The notes: generated by a model from the letters alone, not told the origin. 64,000 bases of DNA from Cephalopachus bancanus (GCA_027257055.1 JAPVLO010000401.1:1-64000); one strand, 5' to 3'; positions 41,628 to 53,844 are shown, counted from the first letter of the stretch. Translations and numbers: made by a program.

Positions 41628-41854
41628 CTATTTCTTTATTTTGAGCAACTATCTTATTAGGAGTAAGAATAGCACAATTTACGGTACTATTTAATGGATA
41701 ACAATTGAAATTTGGAAAATGTTCTTACCAAATTAAATCTTTAGTGTATAATTTTGTTATGATCACACTAAAAGATTGCCTACTCTGAGAAAGTGTATTA
41801 TTTTAAAATGTTACATAAGCTTATTAGTATAAGCTGCTTTATGATTTATGAGGC

Positions 41855-42000
41855 ATTTTTCATATGCATTTGTTTCATTTACAATCTATAGCTGTTATTG
41901 TATCTCCATTTTACAAATAATGGAACAGTCTAATGTATGTTAAGTAGTTAGCACACAGCCACAGCTGGATAACTGGTGGAGTTAGGAGTTAGAATTTTGG
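41855..42000 (-). mobile_element. MIR fragment
   Basis: ATCTCCATTTTACAAATAAT ... CACACAGCCACAGCTGGATA is a reverse MIR core. Confidence 0.65.
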
Positions 42001-42609
42001 TTATGCCAAAATTTGGAATGCCATCTCTGATTGGCATTCAGAGATGCATTTGCAATTTTCTTGGGTCATTGTTAATACAGTTATTCATAGTCAAGAACAT
42101 GCTTGTCAGAAACCTCAAAATAAGTTACTGCTTTGTCATATTTGGACGTTTTTAAGTTACATAGTATATAGGCTGTTTATGAAATTTATTTGGTATGTTT
42201 GGCCATGGTGAGTTTGAGCTTCTGGGTGGTACACAGATGAAGAAGTTTCTCAGAGTATTGTAATTGTATACCTTGTGCTGAGAAGAGATGTTGAGGTGAA
42301 AGGTATAATTTTATGAAAAATAAAGTGGCTGAAATGTGGAATCACGAGGCCTGAGATTAGAACTTGACACACGAAGGGGCAGAATTAACTGTCATTTACT
42401 CAGTTGTACGTCTTTTCCTTCTCAGCTAGAATAATCCATGTTTTAAAAGCAAAGAATATCTTGCATTCGAATACCAGATAGCTACTTGTTCGTTACTTGC
42501 TTCAGTGTTTCTTAATAATAATTTTTTTGTGAAAATGGACTTTTTGGTTGTTTAGCAAACTGTTGATATTTTTCTAAACATTCTTTACCCTTTTTGTGTT
42601 GACTTTTAG
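42001..42609. other. Intron 4 end, repeat-free lead into exon 5
   Basis: About 600 bp. Ends TTTACCCTTTTTGTGTTGACTTTTAG. Confidence 0.65.
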
Positions 42610-42734
42610 CACGACCACATGATTTCTTCGATGCACAAACACTGGATGCGATAAGACATCGAGCCATATGCTTTAACCTCTCAGCTCATATAGAAAGTTT
42701 AGGGAAGGGACACAGTGTTGTTTTTCATAGTACT
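42610..42734 (+). CDS. AEBP2: AEBP2 exon 5 (start of conserved C-terminal domain)
   Basis: 125 nt after acceptor tgacttttag. The first two bases complete a Pro codon begun in exon 4, and the exon ends in phase 0 at act|gtaagt. It encodes [20 protein letters not shown] and then [21 protein letters not shown]. This begins the C-terminal domain which, from published PRC2 structures, packs on SUZ12. No zinc-binding residues are seen here. The exon is intact. Confidence 0.98.
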
Positions 42735-43708
42735 GTAAGTATTCTTTTTTTCCTTCAAATTGTATGTAAAAATTTGCAAAAACATGTATTTTCTTTTTCA
42801 TCATCATTTTAAAGTTGCTCAAAATCTAAGACAATGCAATTTAACAAAAGTCACAAAACTTTTGCTTCATCAGTATTCTAAAAATTTCTTGTATTATTGG
42901 GCAAAGCAAATATTTGCCATAATTTTACATTTTTATGATTCAGCTGAATTGTTTTTGTTTGAGCTACTTCGGAATATTGGGGTGGCATATTATATAGTGC
43001 TACTAGACGTTACTGGATGCTGGTCTTAAGTAAACTAGGGTCTTTTTTCTGACTTCCAGTTTCCTTATTTGTAAAATTAGAACATAGACTCCTTTTAGCT
43101 CTAAAAAGTTTCACACCCCAGGGTGCTGCATGCTCCCCTCACTCTTATGCCCACATCCAAAGTTTTTGTTAAACAAAAGATAAGATAATATTGGCCATCA
43201 AATTAAAGCTTCTGAAGAAGGGGATTTTTAATCTGCTTTGTTCCACAGATACATGCAAGTGCCTAGAATTGTGCTTGGCCATGGTGGGTGCTCAGTATAT
43301 TTGTAGAATGACTTTGCTGTCAACATAGAAAAAGAAAAGTACCAAATTTGAAAAAAGAATGAATAGTTTATTTTTTTAGTTAAGTAGGATTTATAGTGGA
43401 GAGTTGTTCTTGGTTTCATGCCCCTCGCCATTTTGTTATCTAGTCATTTTTAAATTGGTGTAGTTGATGTAGGTAAGTTAGCAAGGGTAAATTATAGACC
43501 TGACTCCTGGCAATTTGAATTCCTGGAAGAGTATGTGTTTAATTTTGACTTGAAAATATAAGATATGCTGCATTTGGATTACTTTAAAAAATATATATTT
43601 CAGTTAAAATGCATGAGAATTTAAAATGCATGACATCAAAATGTCTTTGTTGATATCAGTATCTTGTTTGGTTTGAGTCTCTATTTTTCCCATCTTGAAT
43701 TTTCATTT
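42735..43708. other. Intron 5 start
   Basis: Repeat-poor apart from the L2 tail at 43215-43325. A plus-strand 89-codon open stretch from 42760 has no family resemblance. Confidence 0.6.
43215..43325 (+). mobile_element. L2 3'-end fragment
   Basis: GTGCCTAGAATTGTGCTTGG followed by GGTGCTCAGTATATTTGTAG matches the L2 tail pattern. Confidence 0.55.
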
Positions 43709-43995
43709 TTTCTTTCTTTCTTTTTTTTTGAGGAGTCTCACTCTGTTATCCAGATTGGAGTGCAGTGGCGCATACTCACGGCCACTGCACCCTCAACCTG
43801 TTTGGCTCAGGCGATTCTTCTTCCAAGTAGCTGAAACCACAAGTGTGTACCACCGTGCCTGGCTAATATTTTGATTTATTGTAGACATGAGGTCTCAAAA
43901 TTGCCCAGGTGGGTCTTGAACCTCTGGGCTCAGACAGTCCTCTCGTCTCCACCTCCCAAAGTGCTGGGATTATAGGCTGAGCCACCGAGCCCGGC
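43709..43995 (-). mobile_element. Alu, M type
   Basis: Short deletions in both arms. Ends CCGAGCCCGGC against the next Alu. Confidence 0.93.
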
Positions 43996-44289
43996 TTTTT
44001 TTCTTTTTGAATTGGAGTCTCATTCTGTTGCCCAGGCTGAAGTGCAGTGGCACACTCACTGCCACTGCAGCCTCAACCTGCTGGACTCAGGTGTTTCTTC
44101 TGCCTCAGCCTTCCAAGTAGCTGGAACTACAGGTGCGTGCCACAATGCCTAGCTAAGTTTTCGATTTATTGTAGTGACGAGGTCTTACCAAGTTGCCTAG
44201 GCTAGTGTCAAATCCCTGAGCTCAATCAATCCTCTAACCTTCGCCTCCCAAAGTGCTGGGATTACTGGCATTAGCCACTGCGCCCAGCC
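43996..44289 (-). mobile_element. Alu, T type
   Basis: Directly follows the previous Alu with only its T-rich tail between. Confidence 0.93.
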
Positions 44290-44382
44290 CATGCTGGTCT
44301 TGAACTCCTGGTCTCAAGCAAGCCTCCTGCCTCAGCCTCCCAAAATGCTGGGATTACAGGCATGATCCACCACGCCCAGCCT
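44290..44382 (-). mobile_element. Old Alu left-arm fragment
   Basis: ATGCTGGTCTTGAACTCCTG to CCACGCCCAGCC. Probably what remains of an older Alu invaded by the one before it. Confidence 0.82.
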
Positions 44383-44398
44383 AGTTTTCTTCTATATA

Positions 44399-44976
44399 TG
44401 GTCATCCCTCCGTATCTACAGGTTCTGCATTTGAGGATTTAACCAACCATGGATTTAAAATATTCAGACTATGCATGGTAGCTCACGCCTGTAATCCCAG
44501 CACTTTGGAAGGTGGAGGTGAGAGAATTGCTTGAGCCCAGGGGTTTGAGACCAGCCTGGGCAACTTGGCAAGATCTCTATAATAAATAAAAAATTAGCTA
44601 GACGCGGTGGCACGCACCTGTGGTTCCAGCTACTTGGGGGGGCTGAGGTGGAAGGATTGCTTGAGCCCAGCAGGTCACGACTGCGGTGGTCGTGAATGTG
44701 CCACTGGATGAGAGTGAGACTCTGGCTCAAGAAAAAAAGAAAATATTCAGGAGAGTGGGAAACTATAACAATAAAAAACGCAGTATAACAACTTTTCATA
44801 GCATTTACATTGTGTTAGGCATTATAAGTAATGTAGAGATAGTTTAAAGTATACAGGAGGATATGTGTAGATTATATGCAAATACCATGCCATTTTATGT
44901 AAGGGACTTCAGCATCCTTTAATATTGATGTGAGTATGTCCTAGAACCAGCCCTTTTTGATATTGAGGAACAACTG
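44399..44976 (+). mobile_element. MER2-like Tigger element split by an Alu
   Basis: Starts TGGTCATCCCTCCGTATC and ends with the inverse-like TTGAGGAACAACTG. The interior has AACCAACCATGGATTTAAAA, TATACAGGAGGATATG and GCCATTTTATGTAAGGGACT, as in MER2/Tigger elements. An Alu (44468-44739) sits in it. Confidence 0.8.
44468..44739 (+). mobile_element. Alu, T type, inside MER2
   Basis: Perfect AAAATATTCAG repeats (44457-44467 and 44740-44750). About 15 bp missing in the right arm. Confidence 0.94.
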
Positions 44977-45220
44977 TTTTCCCAATGATATAGCTTTCTC
45001 TACCTACTTATTTTAATGTGCATACTTAACCTCCATTGTTCTTTCTGTTCTTTTTGGTTTACCATCTACCTTGCTCACTACTTTATTTAGCTTCATGTAT
45101 GCTATCTATTATCTTTTTTTTTTTTAATGTAAAAAGCAAGTGCTCATACTGCTGTTTTAACAGTCTGCTGTGCTGGATCTCCTTGGTGTGTTTTCATTTT
45201 AAAGAATGAGATGTTTTAAT

Positions 45221-45540
45221 TATTATTATTTTTGTTTATTTTTATTTTTTTGAGTCTCACTCTGTCGCCCAGACTGGAGTGCAGTGGCTGCTCCCGGCCA
45301 CTGCAGCCTCGACCTGCTGGGCCCTGACCTGCTGGGCTCCGGCGATCCTTCCACCTCAGCCTTCCAAGTAGCTGGAACTACAGGCACGCGCTACCACGCC
45401 CAGCTAGTTTTTGATTTATTGTAGAGATGAGGTCTCACCAAGTTGCCCAGGCGGGTCTTGAACCTGTGGGCTCAGGCAGTCCACTCACTTCAGCCTCCCA
45501 AAGGTGCGGGATTACAGGCTGAGCCACTGAGCCTGGCTTG
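45221..45540 (-). mobile_element. Alu, M type, with target-site duplication
   Basis: GAATGAGATGTTTTAAT (45204-45220) and GAATGAGATATTTTAAT (45541-45557). GACCTGCTGGGC is repeated in the right arm. Confidence 0.95.
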
Positions 45541-45664
45541 GAATGAGATATTTTAATAGTGTGTTTTTGAACAGATCATCATAGGAATTGCAAAGTATAG
45601 TTACTTATCAAAGAAGGTTAAAAGAGGATCTTTAAAAAAAATACAGTTTTATTTTTGGTTATCT

Positions 45665-45948
45665 TTTTTTTTTTGAGTTGGAGTCTCACTCTGTCGCCCA
45701 GACTGGAGTGCAGTGGCCGCTCCCGGCCACCGCAGCCCCGACCTGCTGGGCTCCGGCGATCCTTCCGCCTCAGCCTTCCGAGTAGCCGGAATTACAGGCA
45801 CGCGCTACCACGCCCGGCTGATTTTTTTGATTTATTGTAGAGATGAGGTCTCGCTGCCCAGGCGGATCTCGAACCCGCGGGCTCAGGCAATCCACTCACC
45901 TCAGCCTCCCAAAGGTGTGGGATTACAGTCTGAGCCACCGAGCCCAGC
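45665..45948 (-). mobile_element. Alu, Y type, with target-site duplication
   Basis: GGTTATCTTTTTT before and AGTTATCTTTTTT after. One of the closest copies to the young consensus. Confidence 0.96.
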
Positions 45949-45956
45949 TAGTTATC

Positions 45957-46419
<463 letters not shown>

Positions 46420-46605
46420 CTAAAAGAGGATCTTACAGTATTTTCATTTTTATGTGCTACTGTCTGAATCCAGGTTAGACTGGACTCTAGGAAATGTAAT
46501 TTTATAAGATTCATTCATATGGAATGTGCCAAGAAAATAACCAATAATGGATTGTATTTATAGAATACCTTTTTTTGCTCTATCAATTGACAGAGAATAA
46601 ATTAT

Positions 46606-46874
46606 TTTTTATTTTATTTCATTTTTGAGTTAGAGTCTTACTCTGTCACCCAGGCTAGAGTGCAGTGGCATGCTCATGGCCACTGCAGCCTTGGTCTGCT
46701 GGGCTCAGGCGATCCTTCCACCTCAGCCTCCCAAGTAGCTGGAACTACAGGTGCATGCCACCACATCCAGCTAATTTTTGGATATATTGTAGAGATGAAA
46801 TCTTGCCAAGTTGTTCAGGCTGGTCTCCAACCCCAGGACTCAGGCAATCCTTGTCTCTGTATCCCAAAATGCAA
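46606..46874 (-). mobile_element. Alu, T type, 5'-truncated
   Basis: Ends at TATCCCAAAATGC. The last 30 bp or so of the left arm are absent. Confidence 0.9.
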
Positions 46875-47087
46875 TAGATTGTATTGTCTTTTCCAGTGTG
46901 ACATAGTATAGTTTAGATTGATATGTGTGGTATTAAAAGGAAGGTAGAAAATAGAGCAATAGTTAGGCATCAGTAAACTCCAGACAGCTTTAAAAATATT
47001 TAGTGTGGAATTGTGGATAGTGGAAATTAAGTAAGGATATGAGGGAGAGAATGAAGCACTGAAGATGAGAATCAAGGGTAAGAAGGT

Positions 47088-47387
47088 AGCCGGGCTCGGT
47101 GGCTCAGCCTGTAATCCTGCGCCTTGGGAGGCTGAGGTGAGTGGATTGCATGAGCCCGCGGGTTGAAGACCCACCCGGGCAACTTGGCGAGACCTCATCT
47201 TTACAATAAATCAAAAATTAGCTGGGCGTGGTAGCACACGCCTGTAGTTCCAGCTACTCGGAAGGCTGATGCGGAAGGATCGCCGGAGCCCAGCAGGTGA
47301 GCCCAGCAGGTCGAGGGTGCGGTGGCCGGAAGCGGACACTGCACTCCAGCCTGGGCAACAGAGTGAGATTCCAACTCAAAAAAAAAG
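47088..47387 (+). mobile_element. Alu, M type, with target-site duplication
   Basis: GTAAGAAGGTA lies on both sides. The tail ends in G8. GAGCCCAGCAGGT is repeated in tandem. Confidence 0.94.
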
Positions 47388-47499
47388 GGGGGGGTGTAAG
47401 AAGGTAAAAGATTAAATAAAAAGGAAAGGGAGGGAGTCTTTCCTGAGATTGGAAGTCATGAGGGGTGTGAATTTGAGGAATGTTGCCCCATACTTTTGT

Positions 47500-47808
47500 T
47501 TTTTTTTTTTTCATTTATTTTTTAATTTGTTTTTTGAGTCGGAGTCTCACTCGGTCGCCTAGACTGGAGAGCAGTGGCCGCTCCCGGCCACCGCAGCCTC
47601 GCCTGCTGGGCTCTGGCGATCCTTCCGCCTCAGCCTTCCGAGTAGCCGGAATTACAGGCACACGCTACCACGCCCTGCTGATTTTTTGATTTATTGTAGA
47701 GATGAGGTCTCGCTGCCCAGGTGGGTCTCGAACCCACGGACTCAGGCAATTCACTCACCTCAACCTCCCAAAGGCGCTGGATTACAGGCTGAGCCACTGA
47801 GCCCGGCT
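47500..47808 (-). mobile_element. Alu, Y type
   Basis: CTCGCTGCCCAGGTGGGTCTC shows the hexamer loss. T-rich tail with TTTATTTT. Confidence 0.95.
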
Positions 47809-47811
47809 TGT

Positions 47812-48230
47812 TTTTTATTTTTAATTTTTTTTTTTGAGTCGCTGTCTCGCTATGTCACCCAGGCTGGAGTGCAGTGGTACACTCACAGCCACCACAGCCT
47901 CGATCTGCTGGACTTAGGCGATCCTTTTTCCTTAGCCTTCTAAGTAACTGGAACTATAGGCATGAGCCACCTTGCCCGGCTAATTTATTGTTTTATTGTA
48001 GAGAAGAAGCTGGGCATGGTTGCTCACGCCTGTGATCCCAGTACTTTGGGAGGCGGAGGCGAGAGGACCAACATGGTGAAACCTCATTTCTACAATAAAT
48101 ATTTTAAAAAATTTGTTGTAGAGACAGAGTCTCACAAAGTTGCCAGGTTGGTCTCAAACCTCTGGGCTCAGGCAGTCCTCTTACTTCAGCCTCCCAAAGT
48201 GCTAGAATTTCAGGTGTGATCCACCACACC
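47812..48230 (-). mobile_element. Alu, T type, split by an inverted left monomer
   Basis: Right arm at 47812-48001 and left arm at 48109-48230. Confidence 0.88.
48002..48108 (+). mobile_element. Inverted Alu left-monomer insertion
   Basis: AGCTGGGCATGGTTGCTCAC to CAATAAATATTTTAAAAAA, with an internal deletion. TTGTAGAGA lies on both sides, in the linker of the host Alu. Confidence 0.8.
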
Positions 48231-48239
48231 GACTTGTGG

Positions 48240-48516
48240 TTTTTTTTTTTGAGTTGAAATCTCACTCTGTCAACCAGACTGGAGTGCAGTGGCCGCTCCC
48301 TGCCACCACAGCCTCGACCTGCTGGGCTCTGGTGATCCTTCTGCCTCAGTCTTCCAAGTAGCTGGAATTACAGGCGCGCTACCACGTCTGCCTCATTTTG
48401 ATTTATTGTAGAGATGAGGTCTGGCCAAGTTACCCAGGTGGGTCTCGAACCTGCGGTCTCAGGCAATCCACTCACCTCAGCCTCCCAAAGGCATAGGATT
48501 ACAGACTGAGCCCAGC
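48240..48516 (-). mobile_element. Alu, M type
   Basis: Extreme 5' end shortened (GACTGAGCCCAGC). Confidence 0.93.
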
Positions 48517-48769
48517 TGTGTTTTTTTTAACTTTTAACTAACTAAGAATGGAAAAGTTGGAGAGGGAGACCAGAAGGAGTTAAAATGGCTGCTCTGGGAA
48601 TTTTGTTGGCATTCAGCAGGATTAGAGACTTGGTTGAAGCCCTTCTTTGAAATTTGAGAAAATAGGCTTATGATTTCTTTGGTTGTTGGTATTTGTTTTG
48701 CTCTTTTAAGAGGTCAGTAAGGTGTGACCACCACACCCAGGGTGTGGCGGTAATCAGGGCTAATTTGTT

Positions 48770-49180
48770 CATTCACTTAAATATTGAGCAACAACTGCGA
48801 GCCAGGTGCTAGTGATACAGCAGTGAACAAAACAGAAACAAAACAAAACCATGCCTGTATTCTAGTGGAAGAAACATGGTAAACAAGATAAATTAGTAAA
48901 ATTATAAAAATTTGAAGTGACGGTATGAGTCATTTGGTTATTAAGGGGAAGGGGCAAGCATTTTAGCCAAAGGGAAGATCAAGTATAACATCCTGATGTG
49001 GGATTATGCCAGGTATGTTTGAAGAACAGTAAGCAGCCAGAGTAGCTGGAGGGAATGAAGGTAGAGGAGAGACCAGAAGATAAGTCAGAGAGGGAGAACC
49101 TTGTTGGACTAAGCTCTTGCCTTTTGTTTTCTGTTAAATGGGTAGCTATTGAAGGGGTTTGAGTAGTTATGGTCTGATTT
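48770..49180. mobile_element. Ancient L2/CR1-like LINE relic
   Basis: Blocks such as GAGCAACAACTGCGAGCCAG, ATACAGCAGTGAACAAAAC and GGTAGCTATTGAAGGGGTTT resemble a common ancient mammalian LINE relic that I associate with L2. The family name is uncertain. Confidence 0.45.
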
Positions 49181-49182
49181 AG

Positions 49183-49481
49183 TTTTTTTTTTTTTTTTTT
49201 TTTTTTTGAGTTGGAGTCTCACTCTTGCCCAGACTGGAATGCAGTGGCCGCTCCCGGCCACTGCAACCTTGACCTGCTGGGTTCCGCGATCCTTCTACCT
49301 CAGCCTTCCAAGTAGCTGGAACTACAGGCGCACGCTACCACGCCTGGCTAATTTTTAATTTATTGTAGAGATGAGGTCTCTCCAAGTTGCCCAGGCGGGT
49401 CTCGAACCCACAGTCTCAGGCAATCCACTCACCTCAGCTTCCCAAAGTTCTGGGATTACAGACTGAACCACCGAGCCCGGC
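49183..49481 (-). mobile_element. Alu, M type
   Basis: Long T-run, full length. It separates the L2-like relic from the L1M fragment. Confidence 0.95.
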
Positions 49482-49499
49482 TTAGGTTTTTAAATAAGG

Positions 49500-49610
49500 C
49501 TTAGGTTTTTATTGAGGTGTAATTTATATGTAATTAGTTGCACTCATGTAAAGTATATATTTCTGTGAATTTTTATAGAAATTTTCTATACTCACATACG
49601 AAAGCATCTT
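49500..49610 (-). mobile_element. L1M-type LINE-1 fragment
   Basis: TTTTATTGAGGTGTAATTTA and the following bases match the start of the widespread antisense L1M segment. The fragment is short and diverged. Confidence 0.45.
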
Positions 49611-49616
49611 TTATTC

Positions 49617-50061
49617 CCCCAAGTTGGCGGTCTCACTTTGTTATCCAGGCTAGAGTGCAGTTGCCCGATCGCAGCTTATCGCACCTCTGACCTCCTGGGC
49701 TCAGGTGATCCTCCTGCTCACCCTCCCAAGTAGCGGAGACTATAGGCATGTGCTACCATGCCCAGGTAATTTTTTGGTTTTTTGTAAAGATGAGACCTCC
49801 TTATGTTGCCTAGGCTGGTTTCAAACTCCTGGACTCAAGCAATCTTCCTGTCTCAACCTCCTCGGTTCAGGCAATTTTTCCACCTCAGTCTTCCAAGTAG
49901 CTGGAACTACAGGTGTGTGCCACCACGCCTGGCTTATTTTTCTTGATTTATTGTACAGATGAGGTGTCACCAAGTTGCCCGGACTGATCTCGAATCCCTA
50001 GGCTCAGGCAGTTCTTTTTGCCTTGGCCTCTCAAGTGCTGGTATTACAGGTGTGGGTGACC
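49617..50061 (-). mobile_element. Chimeric pair of Alus fused without tail
   Basis: An old Alu (to about 49863, CTCAACCTCCTCG) passes straight into a T-type Alu starting inside its right arm (GTTCAGGCAATTTTTCC), with no poly(A) between. Confidence 0.85.
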
Positions 50062-51032
50062 TTTCTTTCCCAACCAAGACAATACATATTAAACAATCAT
50101 TTCTGTTAGTAGTCAGAAATGTTCAGTATGAGCAGCAAATTTAAACTACCTTGCTATCAAATTAGCTTTTGTAGGAAATAGCTATATGGATAAGGAAACA
50201 GTTGGTTTAAAAAAAAAAAAAAAAAAAAAGGATGTGAGGTACTATTATCAGTTTGCCTAATTTGTCTTATTTCATTAATTGAAATAGTTTCTTTCGAACC
50301 TTCTCCAGAAGAGGTCAGCAAAATCCTTGTTACCAAACTTGGTTGACTTGTATTGGTTTTATATCTTATTTCATTGTAGAGGTATTTTGTTTTAACATCT
50401 CTAGATCTGTTTAAAGCTTCTTAGTTAATTTTGTTGACAAATCTAGTCTTAGAATATTTATTTACAAATTTTTATATAACGGAAATAGAATGTGTTTTAT
50501 GTTTGTTTAAAGGTATGCTTTTAATTCAGCTCTAATATATTTTCAGAATTATATTATAACCTTATTTTGTTAAGTGTTTGGAACTTACACTTGGTAAAAA
50601 ATAAATAGAGATTATTAAAACACTAAAGTGCTAATTTTGTTTCTTTGGAAATTGTAAGATTCATAAAATACTGCTTTGATGTGTTTTGTTTTATTTAAGC
50701 ATTACCTTACTTTTCAGAATCTGGTAATGGAAGGAAAGTATATTGTTTTTCATACACTTCTTTAGGCCTTTTTATTTGGATTGATGCACCATTTAACTTA
50801 CAGATTTCCTTAAGATTGAACCTAAAGACATTGGTCTTTGATTTAAAAGAAAACCAGCCAACCAACATCAACAAAAAACCCCAGCAAACAATAATGCCCT
50901 AGAGACTTTTTTCTTCCCAGTAATATTTGTTTCCTAACTGTTAATTTAAACATATTTCAATTAGTGTGGATGCTTGGTTGTCAAAGCTTCAGACTTGGTA
51001 GATAATAAAACAATTGACCTTTTCTTTCTTCC
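50062..51032. other. Unique intron 5 sequence
   Basis: About 970 bp, AT-rich, with an A20-type run near 50210. No repeat recognised. Confidence 0.6.
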
Positions 51033-51320
51033 TTTTTTTTTTGAGTTGGAGTCTCACTCTGTCACCCAGACTGCAGTGCAGTGGCCACTCCCGTCTACTG
51101 CAGCCTTGACCTACTGGGCTTCGGCGATCCTTCTGCCTCAGCCTTCCGAGTAGCTGGAATTACAGGCGCGCGCTACCATGCCTGGCTAATTTTTGATTTA
51201 TTGTAGAGATGAGGTCTTGCCAAGTTGCCCAGGCAGGTCTCGAACCTGCGAGCTCAGACAATCCACTCACCTTGGCCTCCCAAGGGGCTGGGATTGCAGG
51301 CTGAGCCACTGAGCCCGGCC
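51033..51320 (-). mobile_element. Alu, M type
   Basis: Full length. It ends about 410 bp before exon 6. Confidence 0.94.
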
Positions 51321-51733
51321 AAGGAGTATAATTCTTACTTCTTAGTGTTGGAATATTTGCTTCCCCTTTTCTGGGCCTGAAATGCTCAAAGGTGTTTGCT
51401 GTAACACAAACGTCTTTGTGCATAGAACTTTTTCTGATTTCAGATTTTAGGATAGATTTCCAAAAATTAATCAATTCATTTAATACTAAACTTTGCCATA
51501 GGTTGTATGATACAGAAGTTCATATGATAAGATTCCTGTGTCATGGAACTTTCGGTCTTGTGGGAAAGACAGAGATTTGAGTGCTACAATACAGGGAAGA
51601 GCAGGATATTGTGGTGATAGTATCTCTTCCAGGGAGGAAAACTTAGTTTTTGGTTGAGGTAAAAGTGCTTTTTAACAATACATGAAAATGGCATTTTATA
51701 AAATGTTTTTGTGATTTCTTTTCATTTTGTTAG
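51321..51733. other. Intron 5 end, repeat-free lead into exon 6
   Basis: About 410 bp. Acceptor CTTTTCATTTTGTTAG. Confidence 0.65.
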
Positions 51734-51801
51734 GTAATAGCTAAGAGAAAAGAGGATTCTGGGAAGATAAAACTTTTACTTCATTGGATGCCTGAAGACA
51801 T
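51734..51801 (+). CDS. AEBP2: AEBP2 exon 6
   Basis: A 68-nt exon after acceptor cattttgttag. It encodes VIAKRKEDSGKIKLLLHWMP and then ED plus two bases of an Ile codon, ending at donor gacat|gtaagt. It continues the beta-rich C-terminal domain started in exon 5. Skipping it would shift the frame, so it should be constitutive. The acceptor AG is followed directly by GTA, which also resembles a donor, but the frame and protein match fix the boundary. Confidence 0.97.
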
Positions 51802-51850
51802 GTAAGTATTTGAAATAATACATCTACATGTAACTAATAGATTTATGTTC

Positions 51851-52122
51851 TTTCTTTCTTTCTTTTTGAGTTGGAGTCTTATTCTGTTGCCCAGGCTGGA
51901 GTGCAGTGGCATACACATTCACGGCCACCCCAGGTCGACCTTCTGGAGTCAGGTGATCCTTCCGCCTCAGCCTTCCAAGTAGCCAGAACTACAGACACAC
52001 ACATTGTAGAAATGAGGTCTTGGCAAGTTGCCCGGGCTGGTCTCGAACCCACGGACTCAGGCAATCCACTCACCTCAGCCTCCCAAAGTGCTGGGATTAT
52101 AGGCTGAGCCTCTGAGCCCGGC
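51851..52122 (-). mobile_element. Alu, M type, linker deleted
   Basis: ACAGACACACACATTGTAGAAATG lacks the GCCCGGCTAATTTTTTGA segment. TTCTTTC-rich tail. Confidence 0.92.
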
Positions 52123-52294
52123 CTGTTCTATTTCTATTATAGTCTATGCACAAAGTGTATTTAAGCTATTAAATTTAAATAAAAAAAATTAGAGCAATTA
52201 AGTTGTACAACATTTTGAGGTTGTCAGGATTAAAGAGATGGTCTGAAAGCTCTTTGAGTAACCAACTCAAGTTATAAGCTTCCAAACTTAAGCT

Positions 52295-52574
52295 TTTGTT
52301 TACTTTTGAGTCCGAGTCTCACTCTATCATCCATACTGGAGTGCAGTGGTACTCTCACAGCTCACCGCAGCCTTGACATTCTGGCCTCCGGCAATCCTTC
52401 CACCCCAGCCTCCCGAGTAGCTGGAACTACAGGTGTACGTCACCATGACCAGCTAATTTTTGAATTTTGTGGGGATGAGGTCTCACTATGTCTTAAATTC
52501 CTGGGCTCAAGTAGTTCACCTGCCTTGGCCTGCCAAAGTATTGGGGTTACAGATATGAGCCACCATGTCCAACC
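52295..52574 (-). mobile_element. Alu, T/J intermediate
   Basis: GTCTCACTATGTCTTAAATTC shows a deletion in the left arm. Confidence 0.88.
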
Positions 52575-52779
52575 TGAATCATTTATTTTAAAAATTTGTA
52601 AATGTTTTCTAACACACAATAAGTGATATTTTATTAAAAAAAACAATTGACCAGTTTTTCAGAAGTGAGTACATTTTCTTTGAGTATTGGTATCGTTTTA
52701 GAGCACTTCTGACCTAGAAGTTCCTTAGTTCAGATATTTTATGTTTAATTTTCGTTTTATCTTTTTACTTAAAATTTTA

Positions 52780-52924
52780 TTAGTTGGGTGTGTCTGTAGT
52801 TCCAGCTACTTGGAAGACTGAGGGAGAAAGATTGCCTGAGCCCAGCAGGTCAAGGCTGAAGTAGCTGTGAGTGTGTCACTGCACTCCAGCCTGGTTGATG
52901 GAGTGAGACTCTAAAAATAAATAG
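52780..52924 (+). mobile_element. Free Alu right arm
   Basis: Begins TTAGTTGGGTGTGTCTGTAG and has only right-arm sequence to CTAAAAATAAATAGG. No clear target-site duplication. Confidence 0.82.
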
Positions 52925-53024
52925 GTAGGTAGGCAGATAAAACAAACAAGAGGTAATGAGGGTGTAGGGTGTATTGTAGAAACTTTGGACAAAATTGATA
53001 AGCGTCAAGAATAGAATCAACTCA

Positions 53025-53315
53025 GGCCGGGCTTGGTGGCAGATGCTTATAATCACAACGCTTCTGGAGGCAGAGGTGGAAAGATTACTTGACCCAGAAA
53101 TTGAGACCAACCTGGGCAACAGAGTGAGACCTCATCTCTACAAAAAGAAAAAATTTAAAAACTAGCTAGACATGGTGGTGCGTGCCTGTAGTCCCAGCTA
53201 CATGGGAAGGTGACTCAGGAGGCTCGTGTGAGCCCAGGAGTTGGAGGCTGTGGTAAGCCGTGATCATACCACTTCACTCTAGCCTGCATGACACAGCAAG
53301 ACCCTGACTCAAAAA
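53025..53315 (+). mobile_element. Alu, J type
   Basis: CAACAGAGTGAGACCTCATC and TACAAAAAGAAAAAATTTAA linker. Insertion AGGTGACTC in the right arm. Confidence 0.88.
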
Positions 53316-53541
53316 TTTTCTAAAAATTTAAAAAACTCTAATGAGGGGGTCAATTGTGTATGCTTGCTTAAGAAATGTGGTTAATTTTTGTTCTTGTTAT
53401 TAAAATTTTTTGCATTATTGTTGTCCCAGTTCTGTTCTAAGGACTTCTTAGATATCCTGTGGATATGTTAATGTGTTATGAATTAAATAGATTTGGGAAT
53501 TTACAATGCACATTGGCATGTTAAATCTGCCTAAGTGGTTC

Positions 53542-53814
53542 TTTTTTTTTTTTTTTTGAGTTGTCGTCTCACTCTGTCACCCAGGCTGGAGTGCAGTGGC
53601 ATACTTACGCCCACCCCAGCATTGACCTGCTGGGTTCCAGCAATCCTTTGGCCTCAGCCTTCCAAGTAGCCACGCCCCGCTAATTTTTTTATTTATTGTA
53701 GAGACGAGGTCTCACCAAGTTACCTGGGCTGGTCTCGAACCTATGGACTCAGACAATCCACTCACCTCAGCCTCCCAAAGTGCTGGGATTACAGGGTGAG
53801 CCACTGAGCCCAGC
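53542..53814 (-). mobile_element. Alu, M type
   Basis: CCAAGTAGCCACGCCCCGCTAA shows loss of about 25 bp in the right arm. Confidence 0.93.
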
Positions 53815-53844
53815 TTGGAGTTTAGTTTTAAGGAGTTGTTTTAC

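Noticed and set aside
42760..43029. 89-codon plus-strand frame after exon 5
   Set aside because: Low-complexity AT-rich composition, intronic position and no known motif.
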